From positions 620,001 through 684,000 of the forward strand of contig CAUEEP010000922.1 of the NCBI GenBank assembly GCA_958450365.1: 64,000 bases of DNA. The letters run 5' to 3'. The translations under genes were made by a program, and so were the position numbers. Positions 10,332 through 23,400 of this stretch are shown piece after piece (position 1 is the stretch's first letter; every line of letters begins with the position of its first letter). This DNA is from Mesorhabditis belari. Its lineage: Eukaryota > Nematoda > Chromadorea > Rhabditida > Rhabditidae. Below the pieces are notes generated by a model. That model was not told where the DNA came from. It saw only the letters and a program-made list of their open reading frames with translations, and did not search any database.

Positions 10332-13300
10332 ATGACTTTTGTCACGGAAAATGAGCCAAAAAAGAAAGAACGACGGTTTTACAAAGCCCGAGATACCCCG
10401 AATTTCGCTCTCTGTATTCTATTCGGATTTCAAGTGAGTTTCAAAAACTCAATAAGCTGATCAAGGTATATAGCAAGTATACTGTAACGAGGTTAAACGC
10501 AGTTACTGTTACTGTTACTGTTACTGTTACTGTTACGCAGTTACTGTATCTTTAAGCCAACTTTCTTTTAGCCAGCTTTCTTTTACATTCCCTTTTTCAG
10601 CAAGTGATGGTTTGTGTCTCTGCTTTGCTCACAATTCCCTTCTTATTGGCCTCATTTTTATGCGCTGGAGAGGTGAAATTTTTAAATATTGAGCTTTGAT
10701 TGAATTGAGCTTTGATTGAATTGAGCTTTGATTGAATTGAACTTTTAGCTCAATTCAATCTTGGGCTTTTTTGTGTTTAATTGTCTAATTTGGTGGTTTC
10801 CAAAAATCAAATTTTCATTTTCCAAGTTTTCAAATCAATACAAATCAAAATGTCATTTTCCGATCATAGAGGTTCTCCAAACGATGGAGATTCTTGGACA
10901 TAGGAAATTTTCTCTTTCGCTTGCCGAGTAATCGAGTGATCTTTGAAATCGATCAACCGTCTGCTTGGAAGCCTCTAATGGGAATCGAACCCACCCCTTT
11001 TTGAACCCAAACCGCTTTGTAAACGAAAGCGCAACCACTGCGCCATGGTATCAGCCCAGTCTCTCCCGGAAAAGGGCATTTTGTGGCAAAGAGTTCGCAA
11101 AGAGTTCTCTATCAGAATGTAAATTTCTTGAGTTTTCACTTATTAGATTATGATTTTTATTAGTTTTTATTATATAAATATCATGATTTTAGATAAATAT
11201 CATAATTTTAAAGAAATTAGAACATTTTTGGTTTGATAAAACTCGAAATTCCATTCAGGATGAGTACAAATTACGAGCCGAACTTATCGCGAGCACTTTC
11301 GTCAGCAGTGGAATCTCGACAATCATTCAGACAATGTTCGGATTTCGGTAAGTGAGAGAAAGAGATCTAATAGTTGTAAGTAAAGATCTAATAGCTGTAA
11401 GTAAAGATCTAATAGTTGTAAGTTTAAGATTGTTATTAAAAGCATTGATATTTTCAACTTTCCTTTTTCATTTCCTTCCAGATTAGCCCTTCTCCAGGGC
11501 ACAGCTTTTGCCTACATTCCCTCAATCGAATCCTATATGAAACTCCGAGAGAACAAGTGCAATTTTGGGGCGAATTCAACCGTGGATTCATCTTTATATT
11601 ATGGACATTTATCAACAGTATGTCTGGATATCTAAAAATGTTTTTAGAATTGAATTTTATAATAAATTTAGATCCAAGGTGCTCTGATCCTTTCATCATT
11701 AGTCCCGATTTTCATTGGAATGACGGGCATCGTTGGGAAATTGACAAAACTGATTGGTTGGTTTGAAATTGGGAAAGAATTCTTTTGGAAACTAATGTTA
11801 AACATTTCTATCTTTATCTTAGGCCCAATCACCGTCTCACCGTTGATTCTCTTATTGGTGATTTCAAGTGTGAACATGACTGTGACGAGAATCGCTCAAC
11901 ACTGGGTTTCAATCATGTGAGCGTTTTGTTTCAAGAAGAAAAACACAGAAAGGAGTTAACAATAGTTGACAGGTTATCTTTAGACATCAATATTATCTTT
12001 AGACAAGTAGCCACTTTGGTTGCAACAACACTCTATTTGGCGGAAACTCGAGTGCCAATCCCTGGATGGAAAAACGGGAAATTTCATTGGTTTCATGTCA
12101 CGCTTTTCGGACAATATCCGGTATTTATTAGAATCATTTTAGATCTATTAGAGTAATATAATATTTGAACAAAAATAAATCTAATCTTTCAGTACCTAAT
12201 CGCTATCATGATCTCCTGGCTTTTCTGTGTTTTCTTGACGATCACTAATTTGATCCCAGAAGGCTCGGCTGCTCGTGTGGACAAGCCGACAAGTATCGAA
12301 GTGATTCAAAATTCTGCCTGGGTCGCTGTACCGTATCCAGGTTTAGAAGAATTTGTTTGAAATTTAAAATCCTTTATTTTTCAGGTAAATTCGGCTTCCC
12401 TCAATTCAATCTTGGGCTTTTTTGTGCTTTTCTACTCTCGGCGATGACCTCGGTCTTTGAATCGGTGCGATAAAAAAGCTCAAATTTACTTTAAAACAAT
12501 GTAATGTCATTAGAATAATGGCACAAAACAAAAGTGTCATTAGTGACATTAGAATAGTGACATTAGAATAGTGACATTAGAATAATGACATTCGAATAAT
12601 GACATTACAATTTATAAAGTATACAATTTTACAATAATACTTGAACAATAATAAGTAATTGGAAGAATTGTTGCTTTCCAGGTGGGCGACTACCATGCAG
12701 CGGCTCGAGTGAGTCAAGAGAGATCACCTCCATCACATGCCATCAATCGCGGGATCATGTCTGAAGGTAAACTGATAAAGTTTGTAGAAATGATAAAACA
12801 ATTTTCGATCTATTCTCAAAAAATTCCAGGACTTGGCTCGTTCATCTCCGGCTGGCTGGGTCCTGGAGTTGGAATGACGACGCACACAGAGAACATTGGT
12901 GTCATCGGAGTGACGAAGGTATGAAACGAATGAATGAAACGATTTGATGAATTGAAATCAAATTCAAGAATAAAGCAATCAATCTATTCATCAATTTTCT
13001 CAGGTGGCTAGTCGATGGACAATGTGCGTGGCGGGTTTGATGTTGATCTGTCTAGGGCTTTTCACAAAAGTCGGCGCGATTCTCTCAACTCTGCCCGAGC
13101 CGATTGTCGGCGGAGTGTTGGGCACATCGATGGCAATGGTCGGCGGAGTTGCTATCGCTAATTTGCATCAGGTTAAACTCTCAAAAAGCATTCCTATTTC
13201 CTTTACCATTAACTTTCCCCGATTTTCCTTTTCCAGGTTGATCTCTCCTTATCCCGAAATATGGGCATTATCGGTTTCTCTGTAATGGTCGGTTTAGTCG

Positions 13301-14232
13301 TCCCTGAATACTTTCGAAGATTCCCCGTTGATACTGGTAAGTTAGAAATTGTCTCTTTAAATGCAAAGCAGTCAAATGCAGGTGTTGACCTGGTGAATCA
13401 AGTGCTGCAAATCCTTCTCACTCTTCAAATGTTTGTCGGAGCGATGACCGCTTGTATTCTCGATAATACAGTTGGAGGTAATGGAAAAGCGAATGAATAA
13501 GGACACTTTTCTAGAACTTTTGAACATATTTTATCTCAAATATTGATTTTAGGAGCTACTCGAGAACAACGAGGCCTTCAATCACGGGGGAAAATCCACG
13601 AGGTCGCGCTAGAAGACGACGTTTATTCATATCCAAAACCGATTATGAAGGTGGGTTTGCATAGAATCAATTCCGGCTTTCAGCTTTAAGCTACCGTATC
13701 TTGCTTTTGACTTTACAAAAAGACAATCAGATTACGAGCTTGTTCTAAAGACAATCGGATACCGTAGCTTCTGCTAAAGACAATCGGATTACGAGCTTCT
13801 TCTAGAGACAACCGGATACCGTAGCTTCTTCTAAAGACAACCGGTTACTGTAGCTTCTTCTAAAGACAATCGGATACCATAGCTTCTTCTAAAGACAACC
13901 GGTTACTGTAGCTTCTTCTAAAGACAATCGGTTACCGTAGCTTCTTCTAAAGAACATCTTTTAGAAAACATTGAGTCTGATTTTGATTTTTTCTGATTTA
14001 TACATTGATTTGAAGATTGAATACACTATTTTAATAGACAAAAGGCTTTATTTTAAAATTGGTTTGCTTATTTTAAACCCCAATGTTTCAGCTTCTGTCA
14101 AAACTTCCCTACATCGAGTACATCCCGTTTTTGCCTAAAGAGAAACGCGTGAAAGCGAACAAAGTGACGTCATCGGCACAGGAAAACGGTGATTTCGCTG
14201 TAACCATCATTCAAAATGATGGAAATGAATAA
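10332..14232 (+). CDS. SLC23 (nucleobase-ascorbate family) membrane transporter
   Basis: Sixteen exons join in phase to 566 residues: 10332-10433, 10601-10672, 11259-11347, 11482-11617, 11672-11756, 11823-11916, 12003-12120, 12193-12340, 12385-12464, 12682-12766, 12830-12918, 13004-13171, 13237-13336, 13382-13477, 13553-13650 and 14092-14232. Family members carry nucleobases, urate or ascorbate across the plasma membrane. Visible features are many hydrophobic helices, LLQGTAFAYIPSI, GPITVSPLILLLVISS, and the NAT signature region TENIGVIGVTK at residues 357-367, matching [QEP]-N-x-G-x4-T-[RKG]. GGVLGTSMAMVGGVAIANLH follows. The TM1 position usually written Q-H reads FGFQQVMV (residues 34-35). 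The start is the first ATG after an acceptor (ATTTCCAG) about 17 nt upstream, which fits spliced-leader addition. Several introns hold minisatellites. AATAAA overlaps the stop. Substrate cannot be read from the sequence. Confidence 0.95.
10970..11046 (-). pseudogene. tRNA-like sequence in transporter intron 2
   Basis: The minus strand shows TGGCGCAGTGGTTGCGC (A box with a GCGC/GCGC D stem), an anticodon-like hairpin GCTTT-CGTTTAC-AAAGC, a possible variable arm, and a B box GGGTTCGATTCCC. The acceptor strands do not pair and U33 is replaced by G. It shares the ATGGCGCAGT start with the element at 3500-3592. Confidence 0.5.
12535..12608 (+). repeat. Short tandem repeat ATTAGAATAATGAC in transporter intron 9
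   Basis: About six imperfect copies of a 14-16 bp unit (GACATTAGAATA) lie between exons 9 and 10. Other small arrays lie in introns 1 and 2 of the same gene: TTACTG at 10502-10552 and TTGAGCTTTGATTGAA at 10688-10740. Confidence 0.8.
13690..13955 (+). repeat. 29-bp minisatellite in transporter intron 15
   Basis: The unit is approximately GACAATCGGATACCGTAGCT followed by TCTTCTAAA, in about eight variant copies. It contains recurring TACCGTAGC. It lies wholly within the intron between exons 15 and 16. Confidence 0.85.
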
Positions 14233-14426
14233 AATAAAGAAACTTTTTGATGTTACGGGTGATTTTGATAGTTTTATTCGTAAATAAATATCGATATAAT
14301 CATCAAATGAATCGGAAAAAAAACGTGGACCCGTTTTGGGAAGCGAGAGACCTTGAGGAAGCATGAGATGGAGAAAAACTCACAGTTAAGAAAAGGAAAA
14401 TGATATGTTTTTTTGAAAAATTGAAT
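14233..14426. terminator. Shared 3' region of two convergent genes
   Basis: Only 194 bp separate the transporter stop (14232) from the channel stop (14427). A plus-strand AATAAA overlaps the transporter stop, and a minus-strand AATAAA lies at 14278-14273, so the two 3' UTRs probably overlap. Confidence 0.6.
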
Positions 14427-17400
14427 TCATTTTTGTTCGTACGGTCCATTTGATGAGTAGACAGTCCAGTAGATGATATTGAAAACGACAAAAGTCAATG
14501 GGAATAACATTCCTGCAAATTTTGAATGTAACTGTACTGGAAAGATAAAATTTTGATGATTATTAGATAATTAATCAATTAAATATTGCAGTATTGCGGT
14601 TTTCATTCAAATTAAGGCATTCAATTAAGGATATTCAATTAATCTTGTCGCGATTGTAAGCTTGAAGTTGGCTTCAGGAGCACTCGGAAGTACTTGTCAT
14701 TGTTGATTTATTTTTACTTTTTTACTTTTGCCATTGAACTCTCTAAAAACCTACTTGATAACAAATCAGCTCTTTTCGCTGGATCATCCATATCCAAATA
14801 ATTTCTTATCCATTTTCGAAGTTTCGATCCTTTCATCCATCTCTCTAATGGATTCGGTTTCGAGAGTCGACGCTCACAATCAGCACCGCTGAGAAGGAGG
14901 TGCTCTAGAAGAACTTGTATGTGTCAAGATTGTCAACAAGATTCTTAACATGATGCTCAACAAGATTGTCAACAAGATTGTCAACAAGATTCTTCAGCAT
15001 GATGCTCAACAAGATTGTCAACAAGATTATCAACAAGATTATCAACAAGCTTGTCAACAGGATTGTCAGCATGATGCTCAACAAGATTGTCAACAAGATT
15101 GTCAACAAGCTTGTCAACAGGATTGCCAACAAGCTTGTTAACAAGATTATCAACAAGATTCTCAGCAAGATTGTCAGCATGATGCTCAACAAGCTTGTCA
15201 ACAAGATTATCAACAAGATTATCAACAAGCTTGTCAACAGGATTGTCAGCATGATGCTCAACAAGCTTGTTAACAAGATTATCAACAAGTCTCTCAACAA
15301 GATTCCCAAAAAACTTGTCAACAAGATTCTCAACAATCTTGTCAACAAAATTCATTTGATCAAAACATTTTAGCTCGAATATTTTTACTTATAATGCTTA
15401 TAAAGTGAGTGAAATAAAGTACAAATCTGGTTCTCGAAACTCAAACAAAAGTTTTACTCGTTTACCTGCCGGATCGGCGCCTTGTTTCACCCAAATCTCA
15501 CTCTCGACAGCTTGTGGCACTTGTGGATGTGTTCGGACATCGATTGCCTAGATTTAATGACTAATATTATCAAAAATTTCATAACTATCTATTTCATTTC
15601 ATAACTTTCTAGCTTTCATTAGCTCACCTGTGTATTTTGAATGATCATTGCTTGTTGTTTATTCACGTAAACAGAACTCATTCGATGATCGTGTTTGGCG
15701 CCTGTTTAGAAAATATCTTTAGAATTAATAGAATAAAATAAAATAAAATAAAATAGAATAAAATAGAATAAAATAGAAAATTAATCGAAAAATCATGAAT
15801 CTCTCGTACTTTTTGATGTATTTAAGCCTTACCTTTGTAAAAATTCCTTGACGAAATATAGGTAACCCAAGCGAATTCGAGAAGAGCACCAAAAATAAAC
15901 GTCAAACAAGCTCCAATCCATACGTCAATAGCTGGAAAATTGAGGGTTTAAGTTGAAATAAACAAGCTTTTTGCAATAAACAGGCTTTTAAACACAAGCC
16001 TTTTGTATAGGAGACGGGTGGCAGTTTTGCATTAATGCCGGATGCTTGAGTCGTCATTGTGAGCAAAGTGGTGACACCAAGAGTGACGCGAGCCGGTACG
16101 GCCGATCTATAAGCTGATGGGTAAGCCTGCTAGGTAATAGACATTCGATTTCTGATTCTAGAGCTGTCTATTGTGGTGATCGTTTGGTTCTTCGATGGAA
16201 ATTGGAGTCTTTTTCATAGTGAAAAGCTATCCTGCAAAACCCTAAGCCAATTCGATTCTCTTGGGACTTTTCTTGGGACAAATGGCAAAAATAAACTCTG
16301 CCAATAGATTAAATTTCATTTGGGAATCATTTACAGAACAAAGAAATCACTGTGCAAGAGACTGGGGAGATGTTCTTTGTGCGGTCTCGTAATCGCTCGC
16401 CTTCTGGCATATGCTCCCGATAGATAGCTGTTCCTTTTGGAAATTGAAAGGTAAAGGGACGTTGAGCGGGGGTTCATGGCCGCCCCGTATGCCAGGCTGC
16501 AAGCGAGCACGAGGCCGCACAGAGAACATATTCCCAGTTACTTACACAGCGTTTTTTGTTGTCCAAATTATTGTCTAAATAATTCCCAAATGTTATTTAA
16601 CGTTAAAACTGTGTAAGAGACTGGGAGATGTTCTTTGTGCGGTCTCGTAATCGCTCGCCTTCTGACATACGCTCCCGATAGATAGGTGTTCCTTTTGGAA
16701 TTTGAAAGGGAAAGGGAGGTTGAACGGCGTTCATTCCCGCCGCCCCGTATGCCAGGCTGCAAGCGAGCACGAGGCCGCACAAAGAACATATTCCCAGCGC
16801 TTTTTCTTGACCAAATTTTTGTCTAAATAATTCCCAAATGTTTTTAATGTTAAAAACTTGTGCATTGGGGCCCTCAGGGCAGTTTGGGGCCCTCATTTGT
16901 GACCCTCAGGGCAGTTTTTGGGTTTTACATATGCTTTTCACAATGAAAAGACCCAGATCCCCGAGAAGAGCTGACAGTTTTAACTCTCTCTGGACATGGT
17001 TTCCGCTAAAAACTCACCGATCCAACCAAAAAGAAACCCACGAGACGATCACGAGCATAGTTGATGGGACATAGAGTTGAAGGAGATAGTAACTGAAAAT
17101 AGAATGCTGGCCTTTAAAAATCGTCTCAAATTGATGGATTTGTCGGAGTTTTTTCTTTCCGAAAAACCTACGAGAATTGCCTCTTCAACTCCAAAATCGT
17201 TCTCAAACAAGAGTAGGTTCCTGTGTTTGTTTTACTCGTACAATAATCGACACCAACTTTTTTCAACTGAAATTGTAGTTTTCAGCGTCAACAACTAGCT
17301 GTTATTGAGAAATTATCCGTTTTTTTTTACCTGAAAAGATGGCAACGAAGAATTGAGTCCTTCCTTTAGTTGAACGGGATCTTTATCTTTCCAGACATAC

Positions 17401-20400
17401 TCTGAAAGTTTGACATAAGCAGTTGCTTTTCGAAAGCTTGTCTCCAAAGCTTTTCCAAGGTTTTTCAAGGTTTTCCAAGCTTTTCCAAGCCTTTCCAAGG
17501 TTTTCCAAGGTTTTCCAAGCTTTTCCAAAGCTTTTCCAAGGTTTTTCAAGCTTTTCCAAGCCTTTCCAAGCTTTTCCAAAGCTTTTCCAAGCCTTTCCAA
17601 GCTCTTCCAAGCATTTCCAAGCATTTCCAAGGTTTTCCAAGCCTTCCAAGCTTTTCCAAGCTTTTCCAAAGCTCGAATTCTAAAGGAAATCCAATTCCCA
17701 ACAAACCGATATCTTCTGTAGTGTAAGCATAAGAAGCCAAATCAATAAAACATGTCTGCACATCCATTGGGTAATACTGAAATCGAATTTGATTTGAATT
17801 TGATGAAATTTGATGAACAAATCGAACCAAGTCTATCATTATCATCAAAGTCAGTATGCAAGTTTTATCAAAAAACACCTGTAAATGCATTGGACAAGAC
17901 AAAACCATCGAGATTCTGACGGAATAGAGAATTCGTCCATCTTTATGTATTCGAATGAGCACGTTTGGCTTATCGATATTGTGCTTTTGAGCCATTTTCT
18001 CGTTCTGAACAAGTAAGATAAGGATTTTTATGGATTTTTGCATACTGTAGAACTTATTCCGATAAGCTGTTACCTGGAAAAACGAGTCCGGCATCCAGAT
18101 TTGCTGGCCAGCGGTGAGGATGATGAATTCTGGCAGATTGTCGTCTGAAATTGAGATTTTAAAGTCTATAATAGCCATTAGGTAATGTCTAATCATTAGC
18201 TAATCATTAGATAATCATTAGATCATTAGGTAATATCAAAATCTCTACCCTTTTCCCATAGAATCCCATAAGCGAGCCGTCCATCAACCCAACTCTCTCG
18301 GAACGTCATCTGTACACTGTACTCCATATTGACGTCATCGATTTTGGAGATGCTGAAAGATATTTGTGTACTTTATGCTGTAAACTTTGTGCTCCAATGT
18401 AAACAAACTTCAGCTAACTCTTCATCAGAACATCAGAACATCAGAAAATCATCTTTTCACCAGATCAAACAAACAACTCCTTTAACCTCCTGCTAGAGTT
18501 ACTTACCGTATCTTCTCTAATAGTAGTGCACCCTGAGCCTCACCTAAATTCCTCGAAATCTCGAGAACCGCTTATCAGAACCTATCGATATGAGGTCGAA
18601 AAATGTAGCTGACGATGAGATCTAGTGGGGGATTAGAGTGTTCAGCTTCTGCAAAAGCTTGGAAACCGTAAAATAGTGACCAACTCGACTCGTTGCCATG
18701 CACTACGATTGCAATAACACCGTGGGAAAACACGGTGTTATTGCTGACCATCAGAAATCGGGTCCTAAGATCAGTTAGTCAGATCAGAAGCCAGGCTCAA
18801 GACTGTCTGACTGTCTTGAGTTTTGGGGATTCGAGTGTTGAGCTTCTGCAAAAGCTTGGAAACCGTCAAATAGTGACCAACTCGGCTCGTTGGGGTGCAC
18901 TACTATTAGAGAGAATACGGTAGTTTAAGTATCAGAAACGAAGAACTTTTCAAAGTTGGCAAATTCTACGCCTAAGCCTAAGCCTAAGCCTAAGCCTAAG
19001 CCTAAGCCTAAGCCTAAGCCTAAACCAGGTAAATCTTCAATTCTTCAGAAAAACTTCAAATATCGTCACGATTTTCTTCTTTATCTTGTAATCGGATTCT
19101 TTTTCTTCATTGACGAAAAGAAAAACGAGAATCCTCCCGACTAATGGGACTCACAAGATACAGAAAAGATTTCAGAGAAAAAGGTTTTTGAGAAATAGAA
19201 AACTGATCATCCCATGGGGAAATTTGAGAGTAATTAGGGCAGTGTTGGGTTTTGTCATCTTTCCAAGAATAATATTTACTCGGTTAAGTTTAGCTTCACT
19301 CACCTCCGAATCAACATGTTCACCGCGACCACAACAGGACCGTGACTGCCTGAAAGTTGATGTCTCGTTGAAAGTTGAAATAAATGATTTTAAAGAAAAG
19401 AATCACATTGATTAAGATTGCTTAAAATGCAAAAGTTAAAACAAAAAAGCAAAAAGCCAAAAAGCAAAAAGTCTTTGATACCAAATTCGAATGGATTTTT
19501 CCATCTTTGAGTCTTGAGAAGTTTGTGGAAACTTGGAAAGCCTAAGCCTAAACCTATTCTTGGCTTTTCTCATCTCTTTTCTCATTCTCAATCTCATTTC
19601 AATCTCAAATTTGAAAGTTTAAACATTTAGAATGTAATCTTAATGTTTCAATTTCAGAAGGCAACTTTCAGAAGGCAAAGAAGGCAAAGTTGAAAGCTTA
19701 GAATACCTGGAAGTGTGAGATTAATCCCGGGTGGTCGAACTCTCCAATCATATCCTTTATTCAAAAGTTTTTTGATGATCTCTGTATCCGATGATGCGTC
19801 ACCTCGGCTGAAAATTTGGCAATTGTGCAGAAAAGTGACGCTTTTCTGTGAAATCTTATTTAGTGTTTCGATTTGAATATCTGATTCTCTTGTTCCGCCT
19901 CTGAAAGATCGCCTTTATGATAAAAGGGACGAAGCCCACTTTATATTGTCTCTTCGTATTGCTTTTCGTATTGCTATGAAACACTGAACCAACGATTGAT
20001 TCTATTCTTTTGTATTTTCTCGCTAGATTAGTATTGTGTTAGATTGAGAATAAATATCTAATAATCATTGCCCCTTTCTCTCACAAAAGAGAATCTAATA
20101 TCATTGCCCCTTTCCCCCTATTCTCTCACACACTGCACAGCAATTTTATGTTTAGAATCTTTGTTTCATAATTTTAAACCCTAGCCTGAGCATTCTAGTA
20201 TTTCGAATTTTCGTATGAGAGTACGAAAGCTCAGCGGTGCGTTGTACTTGTTAGCTCAGCGGTGCGTTGTACTTGTTAGCTCAGCGGTGCGCTCAGCTAG
20301 CTCAGCTTTTTAGCTATGGGGAGTTTAAGGAGTGCACTCAAAATTTGCATACTTACATCAACTTGCACTTCATTTCTTTGTTGATTTCCACACAATTTTT

Positions 20401-23400
20401 ACAATTTATTTTATCAGCAACTTTTTAATCAAAATAAAAACAATACCTATTTGAACCCATGGGGATACCTGTAACCTTTAAATACACCGCTAAGTGCCGT
20501 GTTTTTGAAGGTCTTTAGTTGCTCAGCTGAATATCTTGTGCAATTAACATTTGCCCTTCGGATATTGAACAGGCAACAATAATCTCATCCCCATACCTCC
20601 GAAGACCCATGGGGATGCCTCCCTCATACGAACGGCAATTTTGGGCTATTCTTTGAATAGATTAAACGCTTTAAACTCTATTTCTATTTACTGCTGCTAT
20701 AACTAAATAAAAAAGTAAGTAAAGTAAATAAAAACTATAAAAAACTTGAAATTTGTTAGAAATTCGTTAAAATTGTAAAAAATCGTGTGAAAATTTGCAG
20801 AAGTTAAGGGTAAATTGATGTAATTATGCAGCTTGATATAATTGATATAATTATGCAGCTTATGCAGCTCCCCTAAACTCCCATAACACCAGCCGAGCTC
20901 ACAAACATCAAACTTTCATTCATTCAAACTTTCAAACAAACAAATCCACTGAATTCACTCATTTTCTAATGTTTATCTCCATTTCAATCCCTGATTTTTC
21001 ATTTCTAAAACTAGAAAATCTTCTAGACTTTTAAAATGGACACGTGGGTGTGATGGGTTAAAGGCTGTGGCTAAAGGCTTAGGCTTCTCTTAGGCTTCTC
21101 TAAAGTTTCAAGAATGAGAAGATCCTTTCTTTTAAAGAAATCGTCTCAAGCATGAAAAAAAATGAGTTTCTTTTGACTGACGTCAAAAGCTACGGCTGAA
21201 GAGGCTGAAGCTACGGATGAAGAGTCGTTGTAAAAGATGTAAAAGAACAAATTCGAAACTAAATCCAAAAACATACCTAATCCGAATCATTTGTAAGATG
21301 AGAATCACGGTTGACAACATGATTTCCGTCAAACGATTCATTTCATTGGGGAAAAGTTTTCAAGGAAAAAGGCTCAAAATGAGAGCGAGAATGAGAACAT
21401 AAACTGAAAACTTGATTCTAGAGAAGAATTTGAAAAACAATATGCAATTTGGAAAACAATTTGGAAAACAATATGCAATTGAAATTGAATTATTGAAATC
21501 TCAAAGTGATTAGAGAAATTTTGTGCCTAAACAATTTTGCCTAAACACAAATCTTTCTTTACAAGGAATCCTTTTAGATTACCCAGTGCGCTAGAATGAG
21601 TGTGTTTACAGCGAAAAGTTTATCTGAAAATGTCTATCAAGTGAGGAAATTGGTGTGAAAACGAAAGATGAAACGTGATTCAAAGGGATAAAATTGTTGA
21701 GATGGATACACTTTCTGAGATGGATACACTTTCCAGTCACAAGTAATATTAATGGCCTAATGAGGCGTGGAAATTGTTGAAGAAAGAAAAAAGGAAAAGA
21801 AAATGGAGATCATTCTCTTTCTTTTTCCTTTTCTGAACTCCCAGATGAGGGAAATCCTCTCGGTTTTCCCTTTCTTGACTCCAAGAATGGAGATGCAGAG
21901 AAAGACTCCAAAACAAGACTCAACTGGGATTTAGGTGAAAAACTTTTTATGTTAAGTTCAGGGATCTTTATTTCCATCAATACGTTTAAAGGAAGAGTCT
22001 GATACTGAATAAAACAATTTGTTGGGAATTGGGAGTGCTAGAATTCTTTTTTTTATGAAGTTTTGATGATCAAAGGCTTATCAATAATTTGTTGGGTATT
22101 TGAATAAGGTTTATGGATCAGTTTCAAGCTTGAATGATCTTTCTCAATCAGTTTAAAGCTTGAATTAGTTTTATGGATCAGTTTCAAGCCTGAATTATCT
22201 TTATGGATCAGTTCAAAGCTTGAATCAGCGTTATGGATCAGTTCGAAGCTTGAATGATCTTTATGGATCAGTTCACGGCTTGAATACGGTTTGTGGATCA
22301 GTTTAAAGCTTGAATCAGGTTTATGGATCAGTTTCAAGCTTGAATGATCTTTATGGATCAGGTTAAAGCTTGAACATTTCACCTAGTTTTTTGGCTTAGC
22401 GAGATGCCGAATTTCTAGGATTCTAGGCCAAATACGGCAAAATTTAAGGCAAAAATTGATCCCAGCTATTTGATAGCAACGGCGAAAAATCGAGTAAAGG
22501 AATTTGATACCAAAAAAATCCAAAATTAAACAATCAACATCCAAAATTGAACAATATAGAAAAATGATAAAAAACCAAAAAAGCTATGTAATGCAGAAAA
22601 GAAGGATCCTAGACAGAAGAGCGATTCTAGGCAAAGACAGAATCTTTTCCTTTGCTCATTTTGCCAACTCAAAAACGAAAACGAAGCCAATCTCCAGAAT
22701 CGCATCCGTATTTTTCTCCTTATTTTACTCAGAAAGTTCAGCCAAAAGTTTTTCAGAGATTTCAGAGATGCGTGAGGATTCTGAAAAGTGAAAGAAAGGT
22801 AGAAAAAGATTCAAATGACTGGGATAAGATAGAGATTTTGAGTGATTACTGTAAGTTGAATACGAGACAGTACATAGCTTTGTACTGTCTCGTATTCAAC
22901 TTGTTTGTACAAAGAGTAAGAGAGATTTGTTTGCAAAAAAAAATTCAAAGTCATGACATCATTTGAAAAGTCTTTTCGAAGCAAAAGCTAGAGAAAAGCC
23001 CGGTGAGTACGAGTAAAAGGAGAAAAGGTGAAAATCGTGGAATTGCCTTCGATTCTCCTCTCCTAAAAACGGGTCCTTTGATTGAATCGACTAAATTTGC
23101 ATATTCCAGATAGGCTTTTTTGCAAAAGTTTGGTGATTTTGGCACGTGTTTTCACCACGTCGACCATACTAATCACGATTATTTTTAAGAACTTTTGTGA
23201 TTTACCGTATTCTCTCTAATAGTAGTGCACCCTGAGCGTCGCCTAAATTGCTCGAAATCTCGAGAACCGCTTATAAGAACCTATCGATGTGGAGTCGGAA
23301 AATGTAGCTGATGATGAGATCTAGTGGGGGATTTGAGTGTTGAGCTTCTGCAAAAGCTTGGAGACCGTCAAATAGTGACCAACTCGGCTCGTCGGGTGCA

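Noticed and set aside
14937..15352. CRISPR-like regular array
   Set aside because: Units are contiguous with no unique spacers, in a eukaryotic intron.
14905..15373. Overlapping open frames on both strands (Leu-Leu-Thr or Asn-Lys-Ile-Val repeats)
   Set aside because: A 12-bp array inside a channel intron. Real channel exons flank it in the right phase.
22053..22382. Open frame with Leu-Ile-His-Lys repeats
   Set aside because: A 30-bp intronic minisatellite keeps the frame open. The segment is not needed for the channel protein.
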